The translations under genes and the position numbers were made by a program. 64,000 bases of DNA from Hamadaea sp. (GTDB lineage: Bacteria > Actinomycetota > Actinomycetes > Mycobacteriales > Micromonosporaceae). Below, piece by piece: positions 27,606-36,808 of this stretch. Within the stretch, counting starts at the first letter, position 1, and each line of letters begins with the position of its first letter. The DNA lies in assembly GCF_013362815.1 (NCBI RefSeq), contig NZ_JABFVK010000018.1, positions 57,951 to 121,950 on the forward strand. Reading direction: 5' to 3'. The notes beneath the pieces were generated by a model, which saw only the letters and a program-made list of their open reading frames with translations, made no database searches and was not told where the DNA came from.

Positions 27606-27645
27606 GACACACCCCCTAGCGGATCATTGCCGGCAGATAGTGCTT

Positions 27646-27667
27646 GCCGTCGGTTGTCACCGACGGC
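27646..27667 (-). terminator. Hairpin between pncC and the clgR-like gene
   Basis: GCCGTCGGT (27646-27654) and ACCGACGGC (27659-27667) form a perfect 9-bp stem with a 4-base loop, 12 bp downstream of the pncC stop. Confidence 0.65.
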
Positions 27668-27678
27668 TGATTACGACC

Positions 27679-28164
27679 CTACCCCTTGTCGAGACCCTCA
27701 GCCAGCAGCGTGAGCGCCGCTGAGACGGCCTGTGCCCGGATCGTGGCGCGATCGCCGTCCAACCGCAGCCCACGAACTTCGCGGTAGCCCTGCGGGCCCG
27801 CCACGCCGACGAAGACTGTTCCCACGCTCACACCGTCCTGCGGTTCGGGACCAGCGACCCCGGTGGTGCCCAGCCCCCAGTCAGCGCCGCAGGTCAGCGC
27901 GGCACCACGGGCAAGCTGAGCGGCCACCTCGGGATCCACCGGCCCGTTCGCCGCCAGCAGGTCGGCATCTACGCCGGCCAGCTTGGCCTTGAGATCCGTC
28001 GCATACACGACGAGACCGCCTCGGAACGTGCGGGAGACTCCAGGCACCTCGACCAAGGTCGCGGCGAGCAAGCCGCCGGTCAGCGACTCCGCCACCGCGA
28101 TCGTCTGGCCACGTCGAACAAGAACGTCGACCATTTCACGCACATTCCCCAGCGGGTGGCTCAC
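27679..28164 (-). CDS. pncC: CinA-family NMN amidohydrolase (PncC)
   Basis: PncC deamidates nicotinamide mononucleotide to nicotinate mononucleotide, recycling NAD. The 161-aa protein consists only of the CinA C-terminal domain; the N-terminal MoCF-like domain of full CinA is absent. Motifs: AVAESLTGGLLAATL (about 23-37), GGLVVYATDLKAKL, and GTTGVAGPEP. The GTG start overlaps the NAT stop (GTGA), suggesting coupling. In many actinobacteria the gene sits between pgsA and clgR, as here apart from the inserted NAT gene. Confidence 0.92.
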   Translation of the reverse strand: MSHPLGNVREMVDVLVRRGQTIAVAESLTGGLLAATLVEVPGVSRTFRGGLVVYATDLKAKLAGVDADLLAANGPVDPEVAAQLARGAALTCGADWGLGTTGVAGPEPQDGVSVGTVFVGVAGPQGYREVRGLRLDGDRATIRAQAVSAALTLLAEGLDKG

Positions 28165-29003
28165 CGAACCTCCGGCACCTGACTCGCCAACCAGGCCTCA
28201 TGATCAGCGTGGACTTTCGCCCACAGCGTATTCGGGTCGAGTCCCTCCAAAGATAGGCCAAACCGGGCAATCTCCGCGAGCCATTCGGCCTGGCTGGTCA
28301 CCTCCCGCACGCTTTTCCCCTCGGCGGACCGCCGGATCATCTGGCAGCCGCGCAAGATGTCAACCCCATCCGCGTCCCGGCGCTGAATCGTCAGCGTCCT
28401 GGTGAAGCCGGACTCCAGCGAAGTCGACAGGTACGCGTGATTGGCGGCAAAAGCTTGTACGCCGTCGGCGACCGGGCCGAAGTCCATCCCGGCGAACGAG
28501 GAGCCGGCCGCATGCGTGAAATGCCAGCCGCCTTCGACGATCTTGGAGGGCTCGAGGGCGTACTCGAAGGGACCTTGCCGATAGCTGCCCGTGCGCAACG
28601 GCAACGGCTCGTGCAGGGCGTCACCGAGACCGGCGTCGACGAACCAGATGCCCTCGGGACACTCGGGTGAGGGCAGCCCCGAGACGGTCAGCGCCAAGTG
28701 GTTGCCCGTCGCCCCGACCGGCTCCTCAGCGGTGTGCACTCCGCCGACATGCCAGGTCACGGCGTACCCAAGGGCGGTGAGCAGAGTCGCGAAGGCACCG
28801 TTGAGCTGGTAGCAGTAGCCACCCCGGCCCCGGGCGACCCAGCCGAGCGACTCGTCGGTCTCGATCCCCGGCGGTTGCCCGCGGTAGATCTCGATGTTCT
28901 CGTACGGAATCCGCTCGACGTGCGCTCGGTGCAGCGCGACGAGCTCGTCGACGCTGGGCTTCGTCGGGCGTACGCCCAGCCGGTCCAGATAGGCGTCGAT
29001 CAC
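28161..29003 (-). CDS. nat: Arylamine N-acetyltransferase
   Basis: This enzyme moves an acetyl group from acetyl-CoA to arylamines, hydrazines or related substrates through a Cys-His-Asp triad. The 280-aa protein shows Cys64 in RGGYCYQLNGAF, His102 in TGNHLAL, and Asp123 in WFVDAGLGD. The N-terminal DAYLDRLGV and HVERIPYENIEI segments are also typical. It starts with GTG, 22 bp after the pgsA stop, and its own stop overlaps the pncC start. It is therefore probably part of a rimO-pgsA-nat-pncC transcript. NAT is not a usual member of this core block, so it may be a lineage-specific insertion. Confidence 0.93.
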   Translation of the reverse strand: MIDAYLDRLGVRPTKPSVDELVALHRAHVERIPYENIEIYRGQPPGIETDESLGWVARGRGGYCYQLNGAFATLLTALGYAVTWHVGGVHTAEEPVGATGNHLALTVSGLPSPECPEGIWFVDAGLGDALHEPLPLRTGSYRQGPFEYALEPSKIVEGGWHFTHAAGSSFAGMDFGPVADGVQAFAANHAYLSTSLESGFTRTLTIQRRDADGVDILRGCQMIRRSAEGKSVREVTSQAEWLAEIARFGLSLEGLDPNTLWAKVHADHEAWLASQVPEVR

Positions 29004-29025
29004 GACTGCCCTCCCCTCTCGCGGG

Positions 29026-29607
29026 TCAGGCCCTCTTCGCCGCCCGCATCCGCAGTGCGGTCACGGCGTAGTCGACCCCCGTGACGACGGTAACGATCAA
29101 GGCCGCAGCCATCAACCACGGTCCCACCGCGCTCAGCGGTGATCCGAAGGGCCACAAGTACCAGGTGATGGCCGCGATCTGCAGGACCGTCTTGACCTTC
29201 CCGCCCCGGCTCGCTGCGATCACGCCGTATCGGATCACCCAGAAACGGAGCGCGGTCACGCCCCATTCGCGTACCAGAATAAGGAGCGTGACCCACCACG
29301 GCAGCACGCTGTAGACGGAGAGCAGCACGAGCGCAGCGCCGGTCAGGGCCTTGTCCGCGATCGGGTCGGCGACCTTGCCGAACGAGGTGATCAGGCCGAA
29401 CCGGCGCGCGATCCAGCCGTCGACGAAGTCGGTGAGCGACGCGACGCCGAAGGCGACCGCGGCCGCGATCCGCCACTTGGTGTCGGTCATCCCCGACACG
29501 ATCACCAGCGCCACGAAGACCGGGACCAGCACGATGCGCAGCGCGGTCAGCACGTTGGCCGCGTTGAGGACCGGAACCTTCCGCACTCGCTCCTGCACAG
29601 CCGACAC
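29026..29607 (-). CDS. pgsA: CDP-diacylglycerol-glycerol-3-phosphate phosphatidyltransferase
   Basis: A membrane enzyme of phospholipid synthesis that makes phosphatidylglycerophosphate from CDP-diacylglycerol. The 193-aa product has four to five membrane segments and the CDP-alcohol phosphotransferase motif. Its residues are Asp60, Asp63-Gly64, Ala67-Arg68, Gly77, Asp81 and Asp85 (DFVDGWIAR...GKVADPIADK). The GTG start lies one base after the rimO stop. The start is uncertain by a few residues, as other GTG codons follow. Other CDP-alcohol transferases (cardiolipin or inositol types) share the motif, but the rimO-pgsA order supports PgsA. Confidence 0.9.
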   Translation of the reverse strand: MSAVQERVRKVPVLNAANVLTALRIVLVPVFVALVIVSGMTDTKWRIAAAVAFGVASLTDFVDGWIARRFGLITSFGKVADPIADKALTGAALVLLSVYSVLPWWVTLLILVREWGVTALRFWVIRYGVIAASRGGKVKTVLQIAAITWYLWPFGSPLSAVGPWLMAAALIVTVVTGVDYAVTALRMRAAKRA

Positions 29608-29608
29608 G

Positions 29609-31087
29609 TTAGTGGCCCCGGTGACTCGGTGTCCGGCGTGCGTCGATCATCGCCACCGGCGTGGCGACCAGATCGACGCCCTCAGTGGCGATCACGCGGG
29701 CCTGGACCAGGTCGCCGGGCTGGAGCGCGCCGAGGTCGACTGCCTCCGCGGCGCTCACGAGGGTGGTGGACCCGTCGACCTCGGGAGCCTGGTGCTCGGC
29801 GCGGCCTTCGATCTCGCCCTCGACGACTGTGTCGATCAGGACCTCGACAAGGGCGCCGATCCGCTCCTCGGCGCGCTGAGCCGACAGCTCCTCGGCGAGC
29901 GACAGGAACTTGTCGTAGCGACGCTGAACCGTCCGCGGCGTCACCTTGCGGTCGAAGCCGGCCGCCTCGGTCCCGTCTTCGTCGGAGTAGTCGAAGATGC
30001 CGATCGCGTCCAGCCGCGCCTCGGTCAGGAATCGCTCCAGCTCACGAACGTCAGCGGGGGTCTCGCCCGGGAAGCCCACGATGAAGTTGGATCGCGCGCC
30101 CGCATGCGGTGCGAGCTCCCGGGCCGAACCGAGCAGCTCCAGGAACCGCTCGGTCGAACCGAACCGGCGCATGCGCCGCAGCACCGCCTCCGACGAGTGC
30201 TGGAACGACAGGTCGAAGTACGCCGCCACACCTGGCGTCGTCGCGATGGTCTCGACCAGCCCCGGCCGGGTCTCCGCGGGCTGGAGGTAACTCGCGCGTA
30301 CGCGGACGATGCCGTCGATCGCGGCCAGCTGCGGCAGCAGCTTCTCCAGCGCCCGGGGGTCGCCGAGATCCTTGCCGTATGAGGTGGAGTTCTCGCTGAC
30401 CAGGACCAGTTCGCGTACGCCGGTCCGGGCCAGCCACTCGGCCTCGGCGAGCAGCTCGTCCGGCGTACGCGAGACGAACGCCCCACGGAAGGCCGGGATC
30501 GCGCAGAAGGAGCACCGGCGGTCGCAGCCGCTGGCGAGCTTGAGGGAGGCGACCGGCGAGCTGTCGAGCCGGTGCCGCAACACCGGCCGCAGGTGCGCCG
30601 GGGTGGCCGCGTCGACGGTGGTCGCCGCGTGACCAGGGATGATCACGTCGGCCGACCGGCGCTCGACCGGCGTCACCGGCAGCAGCTCGCGCCGGTCACG
30701 CGGCGTATGCGCAGCCAGCCGCTCGCCGTGGCGGACCTTGTCCAGGACGGTGGCGATGCCCGGATAGTCGTCGAAGCCGAGCACGGCGTCGGCCTCGGGC
30801 AGGATCTCGGCCAGCTCCTTGCCATAGCGTTCGGCCATGCACCCGGCCGCGACGACCTTCGCGCCGGTCTTCGCGGCGTCGATCAGGGTGTCGATCGAAT
30901 CGCGCTTGGCCTTCTCCACGAAGCCGCAGGTGTTGACGAGCACCACGTCGGCGCCCTCGCCGTCGGTCGTCACCTGCCAGCCCTCACCCGCCAGGCGGGC
31001 GGCGAGCTCTTCGGAGTCGACCTCGTTGCGGGCGCAGCCCAGGGTGAGGAGGGCCACACGGGGCTGAGAAGTGGTGGAAGGCGGCAC
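29609..31087 (-). CDS. rimO: Ribosomal protein S12 methylthiotransferase
   Basis: RimO is a radical-SAM enzyme that adds a methylthio group to an aspartate of ribosomal protein S12. The 492-aa product has cluster-binding Cys18, Cys54 and Cys83 in the N-terminal domain. Its radical-SAM motif is C188-DRR-C192-SF-C195 followed by AIPAFRG, and a C-terminal TRAM domain follows. The motif [13 protein letters not shown] is characteristic of RimO rather than MiaB. GTG start. Its gene is followed by pgsA at one base, so they form an operon. Confidence 0.96.
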   Translation of the reverse strand: MPPSTTSQPRVALLTLGCARNEVDSEELAARLAGEGWQVTTDGEGADVVLVNTCGFVEKAKRDSIDTLIDAAKTGAKVVAAGCMAERYGKELAEILPEADAVLGFDDYPGIATVLDKVRHGERLAAHTPRDRRELLPVTPVERRSADVIIPGHAATTVDAATPAHLRPVLRHRLDSSPVASLKLASGCDRRCSFCAIPAFRGAFVSRTPDELLAEAEWLARTGVRELVLVSENSTSYGKDLGDPRALEKLLPQLAAIDGIVRVRASYLQPAETRPGLVETIATTPGVAAYFDLSFQHSSEAVLRRMRRFGSTERFLELLGSARELAPHAGARSNFIVGFPGETPADVRELERFLTEARLDAIGIFDYSDEDGTEAAGFDRKVTPRTVQRRYDKFLSLAEELSAQRAEERIGALVEVLIDTVVEGEIEGRAEHQAPEVDGSTTLVSAAEAVDLGALQPGDLVQARVIATEGVDLVATPVAMIDARRTPSHRGH

Positions 31088-31185
31088 CCGACAAGACTAC
31101 CGGGGACCTGCGACACACCCCGTTCTCGTGTCCGCATAGCGGCAGATGCTTCCGCTTCGGGCCATCGTCGAAGGGGATTTGCGGC

Positions 31186-31240
31186 GGATCAGGGATCCGT
31201 GTCGAATCTTGGCGAGAGATTCGACCGCAATCCCTGATCC
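31186..31240. repeat. Concentric GATC-bounded palindrome downstream of ltrA
   Basis: The outer arms GGATCAGGGAT (31186-31196) and ATCCCTGATCC (31230-31240) flank inner arms TCGAATCT (31202-31209) and AGATTCGA (31217-31224). All share one centre, with 5-base unpaired spacers. GATC to GATC is 53 bp. It lies between the ltrA stop and the rimO start, both on the minus strand, so it may terminate ltrA. Confidence 0.8.
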
Positions 31241-31259
31241 GGCCGAAATGGCCCGCCGA

Positions 31260-32387
31260 TTACCGCGCCGCGGCGCGCGGCTTATCGGGCGAACGCCGTT
31301 CCAGCAGGAGCAGCGCCGCCAGCAGGAGCACGAGCGCGCTCAGCTGAGCGACCGCGTTCAGCCACAGCCCGAGCGGGACGGTCAGCAGCGCGCCGAGCCC
31401 GGCCACGACCCGGAACCACGGCGTACCGATGCGCAGGATGCGGCGGAAGAGCCCGTCACCCAGCAGGAAGACGGCGACACCGCCGCTCAGTACGAGCGCC
31501 TGAGCCACCGAGATGTGCTCGGTGGCATGCCCGATCGCCTTCTTGACGCCGGCCGCCAACCCGATGATGCCCAGCAGGAGTGGCACATGGGCCCAGCCGA
31601 ACGCGTGCAGAGCCGCCCGCCCGCGCTTCTCGACCGGCGTACGGTCCAGCGCTTCTTCGGCCGCCGAGTCGTCGCCGCCGAAGTACACCCACCAGAGGAG
31701 GAAGGAGAGCACCAGGCCGAGGAAGGCGACGAAGATCAACGTCGGCGTCAGCTTCAGGCCCGAGGCCCCGACGCCGATGGCGACGATCGACTCGCCCAGG
31801 GCGATGATCACGATCAGCCCGTGGCGCTCGACGAAATGCGCCGAGCTGATGTTCCACTCCGTCAGGGGATGCAAGTAAGGCGAAGCCGTCATGACGAGGG
31901 CCGCCCCGATCCAGAGAATGATCCGCCAGGGGTCCGGCACCAATCCGCCCGCCAACACGAGGGACGCGCTGAGCAGGTTCAACGGGGCGAGCTTGCGCAT
32001 CGCGTCCGGAGCTACGCGCAGCAGCAGTCCGCTGTGGATCGCGTTGACAAGGAAGTACCCCGCGCCGACCGCCCAGCCGGCAGCGCCGAAGGCGTCCGGC
32101 AAGGCCAATGCGATCAGCAGGAATCCCGCCATCCCGAGCAGGAGGAGCGCTCGGCGTACCGGATCGGTCGGGGCGGCGGTGTTCGTCATCCAGGCGAAGC
32201 CGTCGTACATCCACCAAATGATCAACAGCAGCAGGAGCACCCGGAGCGCGGTGCCGACCGTGAGGTCATGGGCCAGCACGGCGGTGAGCTGGGTAATGGT
32301 GAAGACGAAGACAAGATCGAAGAAGAGTTCCAGAGTGGAGACGCGGACGACCGACTCACGGTCGGCCGATACCTCGGGTGCTGTCAC
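31260..32387 (-). CDS. Low temperature requirement protein A (LtrA) family membrane protein
   Basis: A 375-aa protein with about ten membrane segments. It has the LtrA N-terminal motif STLELFFDLVFVFTITQLT (about 17-35) and the mid-protein motif SAHFVERHGLIVIIALGES, both diagnostic for the family. LtrA was named from a Listeria cold-growth mutant, and the biochemical role is not known. It stands alone between ftsK and rimO, flanked on both sides by GATC-bounded palindromes. Confidence 0.9.
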   Translation of the reverse strand: MTAPEVSADRESVVRVSTLELFFDLVFVFTITQLTAVLAHDLTVGTALRVLLLLLIIWWMYDGFAWMTNTAAPTDPVRRALLLLGMAGFLLIALALPDAFGAAGWAVGAGYFLVNAIHSGLLLRVAPDAMRKLAPLNLLSASLVLAGGLVPDPWRIILWIGAALVMTASPYLHPLTEWNISSAHFVERHGLIVIIALGESIVAIGVGASGLKLTPTLIFVAFLGLVLSFLLWWVYFGGDDSAAEEALDRTPVEKRGRAALHAFGWAHVPLLLGIIGLAAGVKKAIGHATEHISVAQALVLSGGVAVFLLGDGLFRRILRIGTPWFRVVAGLGALLTVPLGLWLNAVAQLSALVLLLAALLLLERRSPDKPRAAAR

Positions 32388-32431
32388 GGCGACACCGTAA
32401 CTTGTCGCCTAGTTGATCACCCGCTCAGGGA

Positions 32432-32493
32432 GTTGATCAGGGGGCTACGGACACGACACGCCGGTCGACAGCCCCCATAAGTTCATGATCAAC
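32432..32493. repeat. 56-bp repeat C, copy 2
   Basis: GTTGATCA (32432-32439) pairs with TGATCAAC (32486-32493), and inside this GGGGGCT (32440-32446) pairs with AGCCCCC (32470-32476). GATC to GATC (32435-32490) is 56 bp, the same length as the related copy at 27014-27069. It lies between the ftsK stop (32518) and the ltrA start. Confidence 0.75.
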
Positions 32494-32517
32494 GGGAAAA
32501 GACGCGGGAAGCGAGCC

Positions 32518-34992
32518 TTAGTCGGAGGCGCCGAGGGACTCGAGGACCTCGGGGAGTTCGTCGGGCTTGATGAGCACCTCGCGCGCCTTCGACCCCTCGG
32601 AGGGCCCGACGATGCCGCGGGTCTCCATGAGGTCCATGAGCCGCCCGGCCTTGGCGAAGCCGACCCGCAACTTGCGCTGCAGCATGCTCGTCGAGCCGAG
32701 TTGCGAGACGACGACCAGCTCGATCGCCTGCAGCAGCAGCTGCAGATCGTCGCCGATCTCCTCCTCGGCCTTCTTCTTGTTGTCGACCGGCGGTGGGGCG
32801 GTCACGTCCGAGCGGAACTGCGGATCGCGCTGTCGCTTGCAGAACTCGACGACCTCGACGATCTCCTTCTCGTCGACCCACGCGCCTTGGATCCGGATCG
32901 GCTTCGACGCGCCCATCGGCAGGAAAAGGCCGTCACCCCGGCCGATCAGCTTCTCCGCGCCCGGCTGGTCCAGGATGACCCGGGAGTCGGCCAGGGAGCT
33001 GGTGGCGAACGCGAGGCGGGACGGGACGTTGGCCTTGATGAGGCCGGTGACGACATCGACGCTCGGCCGTTGGGTCGCGAGGACGAGGTGGATGCCGGCC
33101 GCCCGGGCGAGCTGCGTGATGCGTACCACCGAGTCTTCGACGTCGCGCGGCGCGACCATCATCAGGTCGGCCAGCTCGTCCACGATCACCAGCAGGTACG
33201 GGTAGGGCTCGATGACCCGCTCCGACCCGGGTGGCGGCTTGACCTGCCCGGCCCGCACCTTGCGGTTGTACTCGTCGATGTGGCGTACGCCGGCCGCGGC
33301 GAGGTCGTCGTAGCGCATGTCCATCTCGCGGACGACCCAGTCGAGGGCGTCGGCGGCCTTCTTCGGGTTGGTCACGATCGGCGTCACGAGGTGCGGAATC
33401 CCCTCGTACGCCGTCAGCTCCACCCGCTTCGGGTCGACCAGCAGCAGCCGCACCTGGTCCGGAGTGGACCGGGCGAGGATGGAGACCAGCAGCGAGTTGA
33501 GGCAGCTGGACTTGCCCGCGCCGGTCGCGCCGGCGATGAGGATGTGCGGCATCTTGGCCAGGTTGGCGACGACGTAACCGCCTTCGATGTCCTTGCCGAG
33601 GCCGACCACCATCGGGTGCGATTCCTGCTCGGCCACCCGGGAGCGCAGCACGTCCCCGAGGGCCACGTCCTCCCGGTCGCTGTTGGGGACTTCGATGCCG
33701 ATCGCGCTCTTGCCCGGGATCGGGCTGATGATCCGCACGTCCTGCGACTTGACGGCGTACGCGATGTTCCGGGAGAGCTGGGTGACCCGTTCGACTTTGA
33801 CGCCCCGGCCGAGCTCGACCTCGTACCGGGTGACGGTGGGACCGCGGTTGAACCCGGTGACCGCGGCGTCCACGTCGAACTGGTCGAAAACGTGCCGCAG
33901 TGCCTCGATGACGTCGTCGTTGGCCTTCGACCGGGCGCGCGGCGCGGCCCCGTGGCCGAGCATCGTCATCGGCGGCAGGACGTAATCGCCGCCCAGTCCG
34001 GGCACCGCGAGCTGCTCCGGCTTGAGCTCCTTGGCCGGTGGCGGGGTGTGCGCCGGGGCCTCCAGCTGCTTGCGCTCCTTCTTCCGCGTACGCGGAAGGA
34101 CGATGGTCTCCTGGAGGTCTTCGATGATCTCGCCGTCGATGTCCGCGGGCCCGAACGGGTCGGGCAGCGGCTTGCGGCGGCGCGGCGGCAGCGACGGCCG
34201 CTCGTCGAGATCGGCGAGATCCTCTTCGTCCTCAGTGGAGGTCCGGCCGCCGAAGAGCCGATCGCTCAAGGCGGCCAGCCGTTCGGGCACCTTGTTGAGC
34301 GGCGTCGCGGTCACCACGAGCACGCCGAAGACCAGCAGCACGAGCAGCGCGGGCACGGCGACCCAGCCGCTGACCGCGTCCTTCAGCAGGCCACCGGTGA
34401 GCGCGCCGATCACGCCACCGGCGGCGTCGCGCCCCGTCTGATCGGCCGGGGATTGACTGATGTCGAACAGACCGGCCAGCGCCAGCAACAGGCTGCCCCA
34501 GCCCACCAGGCCGCTGCCCTGCCGATTCTCCTCCGACGCGTGCCGCATCATGCGGATCGACACGAAGCCGAGCAACAGCGGCAGTCCATTCGCGACAGAG
34601 CCGAAGAAGAATCGCACCCGGTCCGCGATCCACGCCCCGACCGGGCCGCCGCCGTCGAACCACAGCGCCACCACCAGCAACAACGCGGTCACGAGGCCGA
34701 GCAGGCCCAGACCGTCGCGCCGATGCTCCGTCTCCAGCTCGCGCGCCGTCGCGGCCTGCCGCCCCACCGCCCGCGCCGCCCAGCCGGTCGCCCCGGCCAG
34801 GCCGAAGAACAGCCCGCCGGTCACCTTGCCCAGCACGTCCAAAGGCCCGGGGAAGCTCGCGGTCCGCCGTCGTGCGGTCGTTCTAGCAGGGGTACGCCGA
34901 GTGGTGCGGGACGCGGAGGTACGTGCCACCGCAGTGGACGCCTTCGGCGGGTTCACGCGGCGGCTCGTGGTCGGGGTGGTACGGCGCGCCAT
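32518..34992 (-). CDS. ftsK: DNA translocase FtsK
   Basis: FtsK pumps DNA at the division septum and helps resolve and segregate chromosomes. With ATG 34992 (MARRTTPTTSRR) the protein has 824 aa. A basic Ser/Thr/Arg-rich N terminus leads into about four membrane segments (roughly residues 60-230). A Pro-rich charged linker (250-350) follows, then the motor domain with Walker A GATGAGKS (488-495) and LLVIVDELADLMM as Walker B. The C-terminal gamma winged helix (LGSTSMLQRKLRVGFAKAGR) reads KOPS sites. An upstream in-frame start would add 19 atypical residues and is rejected. It follows rnj on the same strand, as in many actinobacteria. Confidence 0.96.
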   Translation of the reverse strand: MARRTTPTTSRRVNPPKASTAVARTSASRTTRRTPARTTARRRTASFPGPLDVLGKVTGGLFFGLAGATGWAARAVGRQAATARELETEHRRDGLGLLGLVTALLLVVALWFDGGGPVGAWIADRVRFFFGSVANGLPLLLGFVSIRMMRHASEENRQGSGLVGWGSLLLALAGLFDISQSPADQTGRDAAGGVIGALTGGLLKDAVSGWVAVPALLVLLVFGVLVVTATPLNKVPERLAALSDRLFGGRTSTEDEEDLADLDERPSLPPRRRKPLPDPFGPADIDGEIIEDLQETIVLPRTRKKERKQLEAPAHTPPPAKELKPEQLAVPGLGGDYVLPPMTMLGHGAAPRARSKANDDVIEALRHVFDQFDVDAAVTGFNRGPTVTRYEVELGRGVKVERVTQLSRNIAYAVKSQDVRIISPIPGKSAIGIEVPNSDREDVALGDVLRSRVAEQESHPMVVGLGKDIEGGYVVANLAKMPHILIAGATGAGKSSCLNSLLVSILARSTPDQVRLLLVDPKRVELTAYEGIPHLVTPIVTNPKKAADALDWVVREMDMRYDDLAAAGVRHIDEYNRKVRAGQVKPPPGSERVIEPYPYLLVIVDELADLMMVAPRDVEDSVVRITQLARAAGIHLVLATQRPSVDVVTGLIKANVPSRLAFATSSLADSRVILDQPGAEKLIGRGDGLFLPMGASKPIRIQGAWVDEKEIVEVVEFCKRQRDPQFRSDVTAPPPVDNKKKAEEEIGDDLQLLLQAIELVVVSQLGSTSMLQRKLRVGFAKAGRLMDLMETRGIVGPSEGSKAREVLIKPDELPEVLESLGASD

Positions 34993-35063
34993 GCTTGACA
35001 GCGTAGAGGAGATCATCAACGAGGTGCCGCATTCGCGAAAGCGTGTCACACCCCGCTATGTGG

Positions 35064-36752
35064 TCAGACCTCCAAAACCGACGGCACGATCATCGGCCGC
35101 CGCCGGTACGCCTCGTTCACCCACTTGCCGACGACTCGGCGTACCAGTTGCTGAAGCTGGTGGGGGTCGGTGATGTTGTCCGCCGCGGCCCGGTCGAGGG
35201 CCTGAGTGATGAGCGGCAGCACCGGGTCGAACGCGGCCGGATCCTCCGAGAAGCCCTTCTGCGAGATGGTCGGGCCGCCCACGACCTTGCCGGTGACCGA
35301 GTCGACGACCACCGTGACGGCGATGAATCCGCCGTCGCCCAAGATCCGGCGCTCGGTGAGCAGGCTCTCGCCGACGTCGCCGATGGCCAGGCCGTCCACG
35401 TAGACGTAGCGGCTCTTGACGTGACCGACCAGCTCGGCCCGGCCGTCGACCAGGTCCACGACGTCGCCGTCCTCGCACAGCACGATGCGGTCGGGCGCGA
35501 CGCCGCTCTCGACGCCGAGCCGGGCGTGCGCCCGCAGGTGCCGCCACTCGCCGTGGACCGGCATGAGGTTGCTGGGCTTGACCACGTTGAGCAGGTAGAG
35601 CAGCTCGCCGGCGGGCGAGTGGCCGGAGACGTGCACCTTGGCCACGTCCTTGTGGATGACGTTGGCACCCTGCCGGGCGAGCTGGTTGATCACCCGGTAG
35701 ACGCTGGTCTCGTTGCCGGGCACCAGCGAGCTCGCGAGCACCACGGTGTCGCCCGAGGCGATGGTGATGTGTCGGTGGTCGCCGGTGGCCATCCGGCCCA
35801 GCGCGCTCATCGGCTCACCCTGCGACCCGGTCGACATCAGCACGATCTGCTCGGGCGGCAGCGTGGTCGCCTCGTCGATGCCGATCAGCAGACCGGGCGC
35901 GATGTGCAGCAAGCCGAGTTCGCGCGCGATGCCCATGTTGCGGACCATCGACCGGCCGATGAAGGCGACCTTGCGGCCGTGCTCCTCGGCCGCGTCGAGC
36001 ACCTGCTGGACACGGTGCACGTGGGAGGCGAACGACGCCACGATGATGCGGCCGGTGGCCTTGGCGAAGATCGAGCTGATCACCGGCCCGATCTGGCGTT
36101 CGGAGGTCACGAAGCCCGGGATCTCGGCGTTCGTGGAGTCCGACAGCAGCAGGTCGACGCCCTCCGCGCCGAGCCGGGCGAACCCGGCCAGGTCGGTGAT
36201 CCGGCCGTCCAGCGGCAGCTGGTCCATCTTGAAGTCACCGGTATGCAGCACGAGGCCGGCAGGCGTACGGATGGCCACCGCCATCGCGTCCGGAATGGAG
36301 TGGTTCACCGCGAAGAACTCGGCCTCGAACGGGCCGAGCTGCTCGCGCTGTCCTTCCACGACGGTCAGCGAGTAGGGCGTGATCCGGCGCTCGGCGAGCT
36401 TCGCCTCGACCAGGGCGAGCGTGAAACGCGAACCCACCAGCGGGATGTCGGGCTTGTGCGCGAGCAGATAGGGCACCGCTCCGATGTGGTCTTCGTGCCC
36501 ATGCGTCAAGACGATGGCCTGGACGTCTTCGAGACGGTCCAGAATGGGCTCGAAGTCGGGCAGGATCAGGTCGACGCCGGGCTGTTCGGTGTCGGGGAAG
36601 AGCACTCCGCAGTCGACCACGAGCAGCTTGCCGTCGAATTCGAAGACGGTCATGTTGCGCCCGATCGCGCCCAGTCCACCCAGGGGGATGACGCGTAGCC
36701 CGCCCTCCGGCAGTGGGGGCGGTGCGGGCAACTCCACGTGCGCTTCGGTCAC
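35064..36752 (-). CDS. rnj: Ribonuclease J
   Basis: RNase J is a metallo-beta-lactamase-fold ribonuclease with endo- and 5' exonuclease activity in RNA maturation and decay. From GTG 36752 it has 562 aa. Motifs: VIPLGGLGAIGRNM near the N terminus, HGHEDH (84-89) for the two metals, the GDFKMD and SDSTNAE segments, the beta-CASP region with SGHSPAGELLYLLN, and PVHGEWRHL. The GTG is chosen over an upstream ATG at 36773 because AGGAG lies seven bases before it. Downstream of dapA on the same strand, it forms the usual thyX-dapA-rnj-ftsK order. Confidence 0.96.
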   Translation of the reverse strand: MTEAHVELPAPPPLPEGGLRVIPLGGLGAIGRNMTVFEFDGKLLVVDCGVLFPDTEQPGVDLILPDFEPILDRLEDVQAIVLTHGHEDHIGAVPYLLAHKPDIPLVGSRFTLALVEAKLAERRITPYSLTVVEGQREQLGPFEAEFFAVNHSIPDAMAVAIRTPAGLVLHTGDFKMDQLPLDGRITDLAGFARLGAEGVDLLLSDSTNAEIPGFVTSERQIGPVISSIFAKATGRIIVASFASHVHRVQQVLDAAEEHGRKVAFIGRSMVRNMGIARELGLLHIAPGLLIGIDEATTLPPEQIVLMSTGSQGEPMSALGRMATGDHRHITIASGDTVVLASSLVPGNETSVYRVINQLARQGANVIHKDVAKVHVSGHSPAGELLYLLNVVKPSNLMPVHGEWRHLRAHARLGVESGVAPDRIVLCEDGDVVDLVDGRAELVGHVKSRYVYVDGLAIGDVGESLLTERRILGDGGFIAVTVVVDSVTGKVVGGPTISQKGFSEDPAAFDPVLPLITQALDRAAADNITDPHQLQQLVRRVVGKWVNEAYRRRPMIVPSVLEV

Positions 36753-36808
36753 TTCATTACTCCTGTGGTCCATGGGCGGCCGCCGGCTGCGCAGCCGCGA
36801 TTCGCGAG

